Assembly (NCBI GenBank): GCA_002427165.1
Contig: DIQB01000073.1
Coordinates: forward strand, 1-13,394
DNA: 13,394 bases
DNA from: Firmicutes bacterium UBA5473
GTDB taxonomy: Bacteria > Bacillota > DTU084
Reading direction: 5' to 3'
Under the pieces are notes generated by a model, which was given only the letters and a program-made list of their open reading frames with translations, did no database searches and was not told the DNA's origin. A program made the position numbers and the translations under genes. Position 1 is the first letter of the stretch, and every line of letters starts with the position of its first letter. This document shows positions 6,778 through 13,298 of this stretch, piece after piece.

Positions 6778-7517
6778 AGCTTCACCTCCCCTAAAATTCG
6801 CTCAAGATTGCCAGAGGCGATAGCCTCTTTTGCTTCACAAGAGATAGGGGCATGCAAAAGCGTCAACAATGGACCTCCCATGGTGCGATCTGGAGTAGCG
6901 GTGCCGAAAAGAATCCGCTCATGACCATATTTAGCACATAAAGCCTCAAGGCCCCAATCCAATTCATAGTTTGCAGTATCGATGTAGAAGTTGGGATACT
7001 GCTCAAGCAGGGGGCGAAAATAGCGGTCTCTACCCCAGGGGCCGTGGCCTGTGGCAACCAGCACAAGTTCGGGAAAGTCTGCTAAAACGCTATAGATCAG
7101 TTCCCAGTCCTTCTTCAAAAAAAGGGGAATCTTCCGCGCAACCAGCTCCTCTAGCACCGGCCCCATGGTCACTTTGTTTAATAAGTAACGATGATCACCT
7201 GGAAAGGCCCACAGGGCCCGCACCCCACTAGCTTTCATCTCCCCGGGAAATGATTCCAAATCCCATTCCCCTGTTTGCGGGGGAAGCAAAACCCAAGCAG
7301 GCACAAGTTGAGGATAGGGGGCAAGTTCTGTGATTAATCTTTGATTTGCCTCCAAAGGATAGCCACGGACAGCAGCCCCATGATAGACAAGAGCCTTACC
7401 AATCCCAACTCGCTCCATTTGGGCGATGAGCGCTTGCGGATCAGGTAGCTCCAACAGCGTCCTTGTGTAGGTAGGGCCGTAACTTGCGTGACAGTCGAAA
7501 AACTCCACAGTTCTCAC
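6774..7517 (-). CDS. Amidohydrolase-2-like protein lacking key metal and catalytic residues
   Basis: A 247-residue TIM-barrel relative of the next gene's product: FFDCHASYG (6-14), strand-end TGHGPWG (H158) and LFGTATPDRTMGG (203-215). The HxH pair is reduced to a single H10 (S12 in the second position), there is no FKIHPG equivalent (WAFPGDH instead), and the catalytic Asp of GTD is A207. It is therefore probably not a normal metal-dependent hydrolase. It could be a non-catalytic partner of the coupled active protein, or an enzyme using different chemistry; Bacillota have an uncharacterised subgroup with this altered GT(A/G)xP motif. The GTG at 7517 follows GAGGG closely; a second GTG at 7508 is possible. 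It lies 29 bp after the decayed sialidase-like gene. Confidence 0.8.
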   Translation of the reverse strand: MRTVEFFDCHASYGPTYTRTLLELPDPQALIAQMERVGIGKALVYHGAAVRGYPLEANQRLITELAPYPQLVPAWVLLPPQTGEWDLESFPGEMKASGVRALWAFPGDHRYLLNKVTMGPVLEELVARKIPLFLKKDWELIYSVLADFPELVLVATGHGPWGRDRYFRPLLEQYPNFYIDTANYELDWGLEALCAKYGHERILFGTATPDRTMGGPLLTLLHAPISCEAKEAIASGNLERILGEVKL

Positions 7518-7546
7518 TTCCCTCTTAAAAATCCCATATTAACTCT

Positions 7547-8028
7547 TCATTTCGGGACGCTTAAATCTGCTAAAAGATTGGAGTCAATTCGTTTTCCCAG
7601 CAAAAAATTTCCGATCTGGATACCAAAATATATCTTCCCCATTGCGATTTGTGAAGCTTCCATACATGCTGGCGCCTATATTATTCCGAGGACCGATCCC
7701 TTTACCTGCTGTATCCATAAGAAACTTAGATTCGCTAAACCATAGTGGCTGCTCTGCCCGGGTCTATATTCTCCTATGGCGAAAGATGCAGGTCGCCGAT
7801 TCAGATGCGCCTCCTCAGGCTGAGAGCCTTCGAAGCTACCATCATTATTGTTGTGAAGTAATAGATACCTGCCATCAGATAATTGATAAAGAGGACAGCA
7901 GCCCAAAGACGCTAAAATAGGCAGACCATGATCTTTACGCAATAGTGGCCGGGACTAGACCAAGGGGTTAGTTCGCAAAAGCTCTTGCTCCAACGCCCAC
8001 TCCCCACCTTTACTCTTCTCTCGCTCAT
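7547..8028 (-). pseudogene. Frameshifted C-terminal remnant of a BNR/sialidase-like protein
   Basis: The 518-bp gap 7518-8035 contains a broken gene of the BNR-repeat exo-sialidase-like family. A piece from about 7942 reads LPILASLGCCPLYQLSDGRY and on to NRRPASFAIGEYRP. A shift near 7745-7765 (CCCGGG run) is needed to continue as QPLWFSESKFLMDTAGKGIG then NNIGASMYGSFTNRNG and FWYPDRKFF. A second shift at a six-base homopolymer (7602-7607) leads to LLGKRIDSNLL and a TGA at 7547-7549. Upstream, WSK and RTN segments (like WS+P+xTN of a BNR repeat) lie in different frames with an in-frame TAG near 7960. A possible residual start is ATG 8026-8028. The first half or more of a normal protein is missing. 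Intact relatives act on glycosides or bind sugars, which fits a carbohydrate locus. Confidence 0.8.
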
Positions 8029-8035
8029 TAAAGCC

Positions 8036-9196
8036 TCAAGAGTCCCTAGCCACCGTAGCCCAAGCCCCTTGTTCTTTAGAGGCCATAGCAGCCTCTAAAA
8101 TCAACATCTCCCTGTGTCCTGCTTCAAAATCAGGGAAATTCAGCTCAGAGGATTTACCGCAAGCTTTACTCTGTAGATACTCATAATAATCTGCAAATAA
8201 ATTATAGATTGCATCGTGATAGCCCATAGGGTGTCCTGAAGGCAGCCGTGCAAAGCGTCTTGTCTCCTCGCTTTGTAGGAGTGGCGACTCAAAGAAGAGC
8301 TCATTTGCCTTATCTCTGTGTCCGAGCCACAGTTCCGCAGATCGCTCATGGCGCCAAGCTAAAGAGGACTGGGAGCCATAAACTTCAATTTCAATATCGC
8401 ACTTTCTCCCTGCTGCGAGTTCTGAAGTGGTAAAGGTTCCCCGGGCTCCGTTTTCAAACCTAAGTAGCAAGGAGCCGTAGTCCTCAAGGGAGATAGGTAG
8501 CTCCTCAAACTCAGTTGCCTGAGTTTTGCTGAAGGTGAGAGCTTCCCCTCCCTTAGGTTTCTTGCGGAGGGAAAGGGTGGTACGGAAGTCTGAAAAGACT
8601 TCTTCGATGCTGAGACCTGTGATAAATTGGGCCAAATCGCACCAATGACTACCAAGATCTGCTAAGATATTAGAACTACCAGCCAATTGGAGATCCAAGC
8701 GCCAGGAGTAATCTGTATCATACAGGAGCCAATCTTGGAGATAATGGCCCAAAACATTGTAGACTGTTCCAAGTTCTCCCTTGGCAACCCGGGCGTGGGC
8801 TTCCTGAACAACTGGATAATAACGATAGCAAAAATTAATACCACATCTGGTCTTCCGCTCCCTAGCTAGCATCACAAGCTCCTGCGATTCCTCTGTAGTG
8901 AGGGCTAGAGGCTTTTCCGTAAACACCTCTTTGCCTGCAAGCAAGGCAGCTTTATTTAAGGGAAAATGCTCGCGATTAGGAGTGCAATTGTGAATCACAT
9001 CAACCTTGGGATCCTCAAGGACACTTTGGCTATCTGAATAATGGGCAATGCCATACTGAGCAGCAATGCTTCTTGCCAATTCCTGATTTTTATCCACCAC
9101 ACCTGCAAGTTCAACGTTAGGTAACCTTCTGAGTTCTTGGATATGCACCATGCCGATGTAGCCTACACCTATTACTACTGCGCGCTGCTTTTTCAT
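8036..9196 (-). CDS. Gfo/Idh/MocA family NAD(P)-dependent sugar or cyclitol dehydrogenase
   Basis: A 386-residue oxidoreductase with an N-terminal Rossmann domain (VIGVGYIG, GxGxxG at 10-15), the family EKP motif at 94-96 (FTEKPLAL) with K95, and a C-terminal alpha/beta substrate domain carrying D180 and H184 in ADLGSHWCDL, the usual catalytic pair with the lysine. Family members oxidise or reduce hydroxyls on sugars, sugar acids and inositols, often giving 3-keto or scyllo-inosose-type products. Here it would supply the keto group that the DegT and TIM-barrel enzymes need. The ATG at 9196 is 5 bp after the preceding stop, with GAGG inside that gene's end, indicating coupling. Length is typical. 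Substrate and cofactor preference cannot be read from sequence alone. Confidence 0.93.
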   Translation of the reverse strand: MKKQRAVVIGVGYIGMVHIQELRRLPNVELAGVVDKNQELARSIAAQYGIAHYSDSQSVLEDPKVDVIHNCTPNREHFPLNKAALLAGKEVFTEKPLALTTEESQELVMLARERKTRCGINFCYRYYPVVQEAHARVAKGELGTVYNVLGHYLQDWLLYDTDYSWRLDLQLAGSSNILADLGSHWCDLAQFITGLSIEEVFSDFRTTLSLRKKPKGGEALTFSKTQATEFEELPISLEDYGSLLLRFENGARGTFTTSELAAGRKCDIEIEVYGSQSSLAWRHERSAELWLGHRDKANELFFESPLLQSEETRRFARLPSGHPMGYHDAIYNLFADYYEYLQSKACGKSSELNFPDFEAGHREMLILEAAMASKEQGAWATVARDS

Positions 9197-9201
9197 GGCA
9201 G

Positions 9202-10017
9202 CTAACCTCGATTGTAATAGTGAGTTTGCATATAGTCCATGTTGATCTGAGCGCTGTTAGCGTTAGTTGTGCGGGTACTATCAAGCTCAAGTGTTAAGTA
9301 ACCATCATAGCCCACATCATCTAAAATCTTAAAGATAGGGGAAAAATCTATGTCTCCCTCGCCTAGTTCCATGAAGTTGCCGTAAACCTCAAAGCCGCGG
9401 CTTGTATCGGTAGTTTCAAGCTCTTGTGCCTTTTTTAAGTCTTTCAAATGAACAAAGGCGATTCGCTCAGCATAGCGAGCAAAGATCTCAGCCGGATCGC
9501 ATTTGCCTGCTACTAGGTGTGCAGTGTCTGGACCAAAGGCGATATAGTTTGGATCGGTATTCTGCATCACATAGTCTATTTCCTCTTCATACATCACAGA
9601 AGTTCCATGATGAGGATGGACGCATGGGACGATACCATACGGTTTCGCCAACTCCCCCCACTGGTTAATGATCTCTAAAACCTCTTCCAAGGTAATATCC
9701 ACTTTCCGGTTTGGCCCCTGCACATTCATCCGCTTCACACCGAGTTCTGCCATGAAATCCAACTTGCGTTTGAGCCTCTCATAATCCTCTTTCAAATCTC
9801 CCCTTTGCCAAAAATAAAAGCTCACAGGCCAAACATCATATTCTGCTACCACTTCTCTAAACTCTTTGGCATTATTGCCAAAAAGATCAATAGCGCTTTC
9901 CACACTTTCAAAAGCATTGTAGCCGATGGCCTTAACATCCTTTAATGCCTGTACCATCTGCCCCTTTTCTTCTAATCTCCAAGGCCAGATTGCATAGGCA
10001 AGTTTTGCTTTTCCCAT
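9202..10017 (-). CDS. IolE-like TIM-barrel sugar isomerase / keto-inositol dehydratase family
   Basis: A 271-residue xylose isomerase-like TIM-barrel protein. It resembles the IolE (2-keto-myo-inositol dehydratase) branch: CVHPHHGTSV (132-141) corresponds to the HxHxGT motif, FGPDTAHLVAGKCDP (161-175) with D164 to the DTGH motif, FVHLKDL (188-194) to HVHLKD, and LGEGDIDF (218-225) to the late-barrel GxGxxDF segment. Metal-ligand candidates are E37 or E40, D164, H190 and E244 (LTLELD). It probably isomerises or dehydrates the keto-sugar or inosose made by the adjacent Gfo/Idh enzyme, 5 bp downstream. The ATG at 10017 follows GAGGAG by 9 nt. Calling it IolE would be too specific, since many paralogues with other substrates share these motifs. 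Confidence 0.87.
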   Translation of the reverse strand: MGKAKLAYAIWPWRLEEKGQMVQALKDVKAIGYNAFESVESAIDLFGNNAKEFREVVAEYDVWPVSFYFWQRGDLKEDYERLKRKLDFMAELGVKRMNVQGPNRKVDITLEEVLEIINQWGELAKPYGIVPCVHPHHGTSVMYEEEIDYVMQNTDPNYIAFGPDTAHLVAGKCDPAEIFARYAERIAFVHLKDLKKAQELETTDTSRGFEVYGNFMELGEGDIDFSPIFKILDDVGYDGYLTLELDSTRTTNANSAQINMDYMQTHYYNRG

Positions 10018-10039
10018 TTTTTTCAGCTCCTCAAAATTT

Positions 10040-10843
10040 TTATCCCGAAATAGCTTCCTCTACAAGGGGATGAATTGCATCTCCCATACCCATGGCAACT
10101 GCCCGCTCTTCCAATGCCACGATACGCCCTAGGTTTTCAAGTTCGTGGGCATCTGTAGCTAGGTGAAAGCGGCAATCCACTTTTTTGGCGATAGAGAGCA
10201 TTTCAAGGAAAGTTTCATCATTAAACTCATGGGTCTCGGCACCGTTGTTTATACTGGGAAAGTGCCCTGTGGAAATCTCAATACTGATTCTCTGCTCCGC
10301 TGCCTTGCCGAAGCATTCCTCAAACTCCCCCTTTGAGATATATGAAAGAATCTGATTCACGTTTTCATAGCCAATAGGCAGAAATGGGTGAGCAATCCCT
10401 GTGATATAATCAAATTCCACCAGTTCCTTAAAATAGGTAACCATCAAAGCAGCTACATCCCGAGGAGTTCTCACCCACGAGGGCTCAACAAATTCTTTCA
10501 TATGTAAATGTGACATTGGAACTAAGACAAAATCAAATTCAGCTGCAGCTTCACGACCGATCCCAATCTTGCCGTTACCGCAGTATTCGCTCTCGCACCC
10601 AAACAAAACTTTCACGCGGCCCTTTGACGGAAGCATTTTTTTAATTCTCATCACATGTGCCAAGTTTTGTGGCCGATACCATTCACTAACACCAGGTCTA
10701 GTTTCATCCCAAAGGTGGTCTGTGAAACCTATTACCGCAAGTCCCAATTCTTCTGCAGAGCGAAGATAGTTTGCAGGTGTGGCCGCTGGGTCCCTGCAGC
10801 AACTAGAAAGAGTGGTATGCAGATGCAGGTCATGTCTTATCAA
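10040..10843 (-). CDS. PHP-domain metal-dependent phosphoesterase (histidinol-phosphatase-like)
   Basis: A 267-residue PHP-domain protein. Motifs: DLHLHTT (H7, H9), GFTDH (D42, H43), CESEY (E84), SHLH (H112, H114), IAHPF (H152) and ATDAH (D231, H233), a complete trinuclear metal site. PHP proteins of this length are phosphatases such as histidinol-phosphate phosphatase; no his genes are nearby, so a sugar phosphate or cyclitol phosphate is a more likely substrate here. The start is TTG at 10843, 7 nt after GGAGG, which is much better than any internal start; the ATG between them is followed at once by a stop. It lies 32 bp after the DegT gene and 22 bp before the IolE-like gene. Function is confident at superfamily level only. 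Confidence 0.9.
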   Translation of the reverse strand: MIRHDLHLHTTLSSCCRDPAATPANYLRSAEELGLAVIGFTDHLWDETRPGVSEWYRPQNLAHVMRIKKMLPSKGRVKVLFGCESEYCGNGKIGIGREAAAEFDFVLVPMSHLHMKEFVEPSWVRTPRDVAALMVTYFKELVEFDYITGIAHPFLPIGYENVNQILSYISKGEFEECFGKAAEQRISIEISTGHFPSINNGAETHEFNDETFLEMLSIAKKVDCRFHLATDAHELENLGRIVALEERAVAMGMGDAIHPLVEEAISG

Positions 10844-10875
10844 CCCATCGCCTCCTCGGACTGCTACATCTCCGA

Positions 10876-12039
10876 TTAAAATTGTGAGTCAAGTGCCTGC
10901 TGACAACTGTCAAGGCGTGCTTCTAGTTCCTCCTCTGTCCAATCTGGATTGAGGCTGATGTAGACTGTGCGGCTGAGGATATCTAAAGTTCGGGCACACA
11001 TATCCTCGCTATAGTTCATTCTCAAGCCTTGATTTTCAGGGAAGTTATAAGGGTTCATTGCCTCATGATGAGCTCCTCTTCTTTGGAGAATAGGATCCCA
11101 ATTTTTATAAACGTGCTTGCCGCTGTCTATAGGGAGCCAGCCCCCTACACCTGGGCTTGTAGCAAAGCTACGTGCTTGCTCTTCAGTGGCAAAGGAGAAG
11201 CCCACTGTTGTACCGCAGTCTCCTGCAATATCGTTTGAGGGAATCATGTATTTCCTGAAGCGATCCACAAACTTTTTCTTTACAGCCCGTAGATCCTCTA
11301 AGATCCCGGGCAGGCGCTCTAGCTGCACCCTGAGGATTGCGCCGGCAATCTCATTCGATCGAAACTGGCTGCCCACAAAAACCGGGCTTTTGAGCTCTCC
11401 AGCATAGGGTCTGAAGGCTGCGCCTCCATCGTGATAGATTAGGGCCCGCTCATAGACATTATAATTGTCTGTAACCAGTGCTCCACCTTCGCCTGCTGTG
11501 ATGATTTTAAAATCATTGAAGCTGAAAGCACCAGCATGTCCCCAGGTGCCTAGACGTTTTCCCTTGTAGCTTCCTCCATCTGCCTGACAGGCATCCTCCA
11601 ACACTTTGAACCCATGCCTCTGAGACAACTCCATAATTGCCTCCATGTTGGAAGGGAAACCACAGATGTGAACTGGAATTACAGCCTTGGTCTCGGGTGT
11701 GAGTTTGCGCTCTAGGTCCTGAGGATCTAAGGTCATGGTCTCATCTATCTCCGCGATTACTGGAATTGCGCCCACTGCCAGCACTGCGATGGCAGTGGCC
11801 ATGAAGGTATAGCCAGGGATAATTACCTCATCTCCAGGGCCAATGCCAAGACCTGCCAGGCCTGCGATTAGAGCTGTGGTGCCACCGTTTAGGCATAGGG
11901 CATGCTCTGCGCCAATTAGCTGGGCCCATTCTCGTTCGAAGTTATCCACCTCTTGATATGGAGCTCCAACTCGAAAGAGTTTTTTCCCTTCTATAACTCT
12001 GGCGACAGCTGCCACTTCTTCTTTACCAATTCTGTACAC
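10876..12039 (-). CDS. DegT/DnrJ/EryC1/StrS family PLP aminotransferase (second of two)
   Basis: A 387-residue fold-type-I PLP enzyme: NGGTTALIAGL (51-61), PGYTFMATA (75-83), PLP aspartate D149 in LEDACQADGG and Schiff-base K178 in NDFKIITAGEGG. The retained lysine argues for an aminotransferase rather than a DegT-type dehydratase. The likely substrate is a keto-sugar or keto-cyclitol, with glutamate or glutamine as donor. The start is GTG at 12039, one base after the stop of the XylA-like gene and 7 nt after GGAGG within that gene's end, so translation is tightly coupled. The C-terminal part (WLPIDSGKHVYKNWD, 301-315) differs from the other DegT protein, implying a different acceptor. Confidence 0.92.
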   Translation of the reverse strand: MYRIGKEEVAAVARVIEGKKLFRVGAPYQEVDNFEREWAQLIGAEHALCLNGGTTALIAGLAGLGIGPGDEVIIPGYTFMATAIAVLAVGAIPVIAEIDETMTLDPQDLERKLTPETKAVIPVHICGFPSNMEAIMELSQRHGFKVLEDACQADGGSYKGKRLGTWGHAGAFSFNDFKIITAGEGGALVTDNYNVYERALIYHDGGAAFRPYAGELKSPVFVGSQFRSNEIAGAILRVQLERLPGILEDLRAVKKKFVDRFRKYMIPSNDIAGDCGTTVGFSFATEEQARSFATSPGVGGWLPIDSGKHVYKNWDPILQRRGAHHEAMNPYNFPENQGLRMNYSEDMCARTLDILSRTVYISLNPDWTEEELEARLDSCQQALDSQF

Positions 12040-12040
12040 C

Positions 12041-13072
12041 CTAATCCCTCCCTAAAAGCTGCTTTGTGATGTAGAAGTCAAGCTCTTCATAGTCTCGGCT
12101 TTGGCGCAGCTCCTCTAGTTTTACCTCATCAACAGAGCGCACCTTCTCTAGAAGCATCAGAAAAATATCTTTGCTGTAGATTAGGTGTTTTAGAGAATTC
12201 TCCTGGGTTTGGGTGCGCATAACCTTAATATCTAGGCCAACATATTCTCCGCTATGTCCGTAGTTGTATTTATCCAATAAGTATACCTGGGAGAAAGCGC
12301 GTCTCAAGTTCACGCTGCCGAAGGTTTTATCTTGGTCGAATTTCAAATTGTTCTGATCGTTGAGGTGAATCCCCCATAGTTTACCCAAAGCTAAGGCCAA
12401 GCCCATTTCTTCCGATGGCTCCAGATTCGCGAGCACAGCATGGGCACTTTCGATTAAAACCCCGACACGCTCTGGATCCGCGCTATATCCACCAAGGGCT
12501 AAAAAGTGTCCTGTAGTGGGTGAAAAACAAGAATCCATGGGCTCGTTTGGTTTCATCTCCCCTAGGATCTTAATTTCTTTATCGTATTCCAAGAGAGCAT
12601 TTATGTATTCTAAAAAATAATCTATGGCCACTTTTGCATCTTTGGCTTCACGACAATATGTACCCTCTCTTGCAGGCCAAAGAACAATGCGCTTCGTACC
12701 CAGCATTCTTGCGATATCCACTGCCCGCTTTGATCTTGCCAGTGCTCTCTCGCGAATTTTAGGATCATTTGCGGTGAAGCCACCATCGACAAAGAGGGGA
12801 TCTTCCCACAATCTAGGTGCGATGAACTCTGCTTCAAGTCCTAGGCTATTGAGGCGGCTTTTCAGTTCTCTGAGCTTTTTTTCTTGTTTGGGAAAGGAAA
12901 GGTTAAGATCTACAGCATCATCGTCGTGAAATTGGATCCCTTCAAATCCCCCTCGAGCTGCAAATTCCATCTTTTCCCAAAATTCTATGGGCTCTCGTAC
13001 AGGGGGGCCAAAAGGATCTGCACCTTCATGAATGTTCCAAGGGCCAAAGGAAAAACGAAAGATTCCTGCCAT
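12041..13072 (-). CDS. XylA-type (xylose isomerase superfamily) sugar isomerase
   Basis: A 343-residue protein resembling the short class of bacterial xylose isomerase: FSFGPWNIHEGADPFGPPVR (7-26) matches the XylA N-terminus, FHDDD gives H49 and D52 (ring-opening pair), LWPAREG has the substrate tryptophan W132, GEMKPNEP gives E172 and K174, LIESAH gives E208 and H211, HLNDQNNLKFDQD gives D239, D246 and D248, and GLDIK gives D281. Both metal sites therefore look complete, so an aldose-ketose isomerase is expected. It is about 45 residues shorter than typical XylA, and its N-terminal phenylalanine loop and tail diverge, so the true substrate may not be xylose. It is the first gene of the operon: ATG 13072 lies 7 nt after GGAGG, which can be masked by a leader hairpin (13075-13123). 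Confidence 0.85.
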   Translation of the reverse strand: MAGIFRFSFGPWNIHEGADPFGPPVREPIEFWEKMEFAARGGFEGIQFHDDDAVDLNLSFPKQEKKLRELKSRLNSLGLEAEFIAPRLWEDPLFVDGGFTANDPKIRERALARSKRAVDIARMLGTKRIVLWPAREGTYCREAKDAKVAIDYFLEYINALLEYDKEIKILGEMKPNEPMDSCFSPTTGHFLALGGYSADPERVGVLIESAHAVLANLEPSEEMGLALALGKLWGIHLNDQNNLKFDQDKTFGSVNLRRAFSQVYLLDKYNYGHSGEYVGLDIKVMRTQTQENSLKHLIYSKDIFLMLLEKVRSVDEVKLEELRQSRDYEELDFYITKQLLGRD

Positions 13073-13074
13073 TC

Positions 13075-13123
13075 CCTCACCTCCAATATTGTTGTGTCTA
13101 TAAGTATTGTAAGGGAGGTGAAG
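13075..13123 (-). promoter_or_regulatory. Leader hairpin that can mask the first gene's Shine-Dalgarno sequence
   Basis: On the minus strand TCACCTCC (plus-strand 13114-13121) is a perfect complement of GGAGGTGA (13077-13084), which is the ribosome binding site of the XylA-like gene. One G-U and one C-G pair extend the stem to 10 bp, with a 29-nt loop. The sequence could switch translation of the operon's first gene, or be a dyad operator. The pairing is exact; the regulatory role is inference. Confidence 0.55.
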
Positions 13124-13151
13124 TAATTAAACCATGGCCAAGATTATGATT

Positions 13152-13179
13152 AGTATAACTGATCTTACGATCTTGTCGG
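13152..13179 (-). promoter_or_regulatory. Candidate sigma-A-type promoter of the operon
   Basis: The minus strand shows TATACT (13152-13157) as a -10 box and CCGACA (13174-13179) as a weak -35 box, 16 bp apart. Initiation near 13145 would give a roughly 73-nt leader containing the RBS-masking hairpin. It sits between the terminator of the upstream gene and the first cluster gene. A TACAAT closer to the gene is an alternative -10 box. Confidence 0.4.
13161..13176. repeat. Tandem 8-bp imperfect repeat inside the candidate promoter
   Basis: GATCTTAC (13161-13168) is followed directly by GATCTTGT (13169-13176), 6 of 8 bases identical. It lies between the -10 and -35 boxes, where a repressor could bind. 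It may be chance. Confidence 0.25.
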
Positions 13180-13212
13180 TGGGCTCACTTAAGACTGATA
13201 CACTGAAAGAAA

Positions 13213-13234
13213 AGCCCTCGTTTAGCTCTCGTTT
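13213..13234. repeat. Tandem 11-bp repeat upstream of the promoter, possible operator
   Basis: AGCCCTCGTTT (13213-13223) is followed directly by AGCTCTCGTTT (13224-13234), 10 of 11 bases identical. It lies about 35 bp upstream of the candidate -35 box and just after the upstream gene's terminator, a usual place for an activator site. No regulator gene is visible in the window. Confidence 0.35.
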
Positions 13235-13237
13235 CGC

Positions 13238-13279
13238 AAATAATAATAGCCCTCATCCTAAGCTAAGGAATAAGGGCTA
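13238..13279 (-). terminator. Intrinsic terminator of the upstream gene
   Basis: On the minus strand TAGCCCTTATTC pairs with GATGAGGGCTA (two G-U pairs) around a loop of about 8 nt, followed by the T-rich TTATTATTTG. In plus coordinates the arms are 13248-13259 and 13267-13279. It begins about 20 bp after the stop of the partial gene at the right edge and separates it from the cluster's own promoter. Confidence 0.6.
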
Positions 13280-13298
13280 CATCGCATCAAAATTAATT

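Noticed and set aside
9202..10017. Naming this gene iolE outright
   Set aside because: The HxHxGT and DTxH motifs fit, but the wider family with other substrates shares them and no other iol gene is clearly present.
1026..12039. The two DegT genes as a recent duplication
   Set aside because: They share family motifs only; lengths (419 and 387), active-site context and C-terminal regions differ widely.
12041..13072. Xylose utilisation operon
   Set aside because: There is no xylulokinase, xylose transporter or XylR-type regulator, and the neighbours suggest other chemistry.
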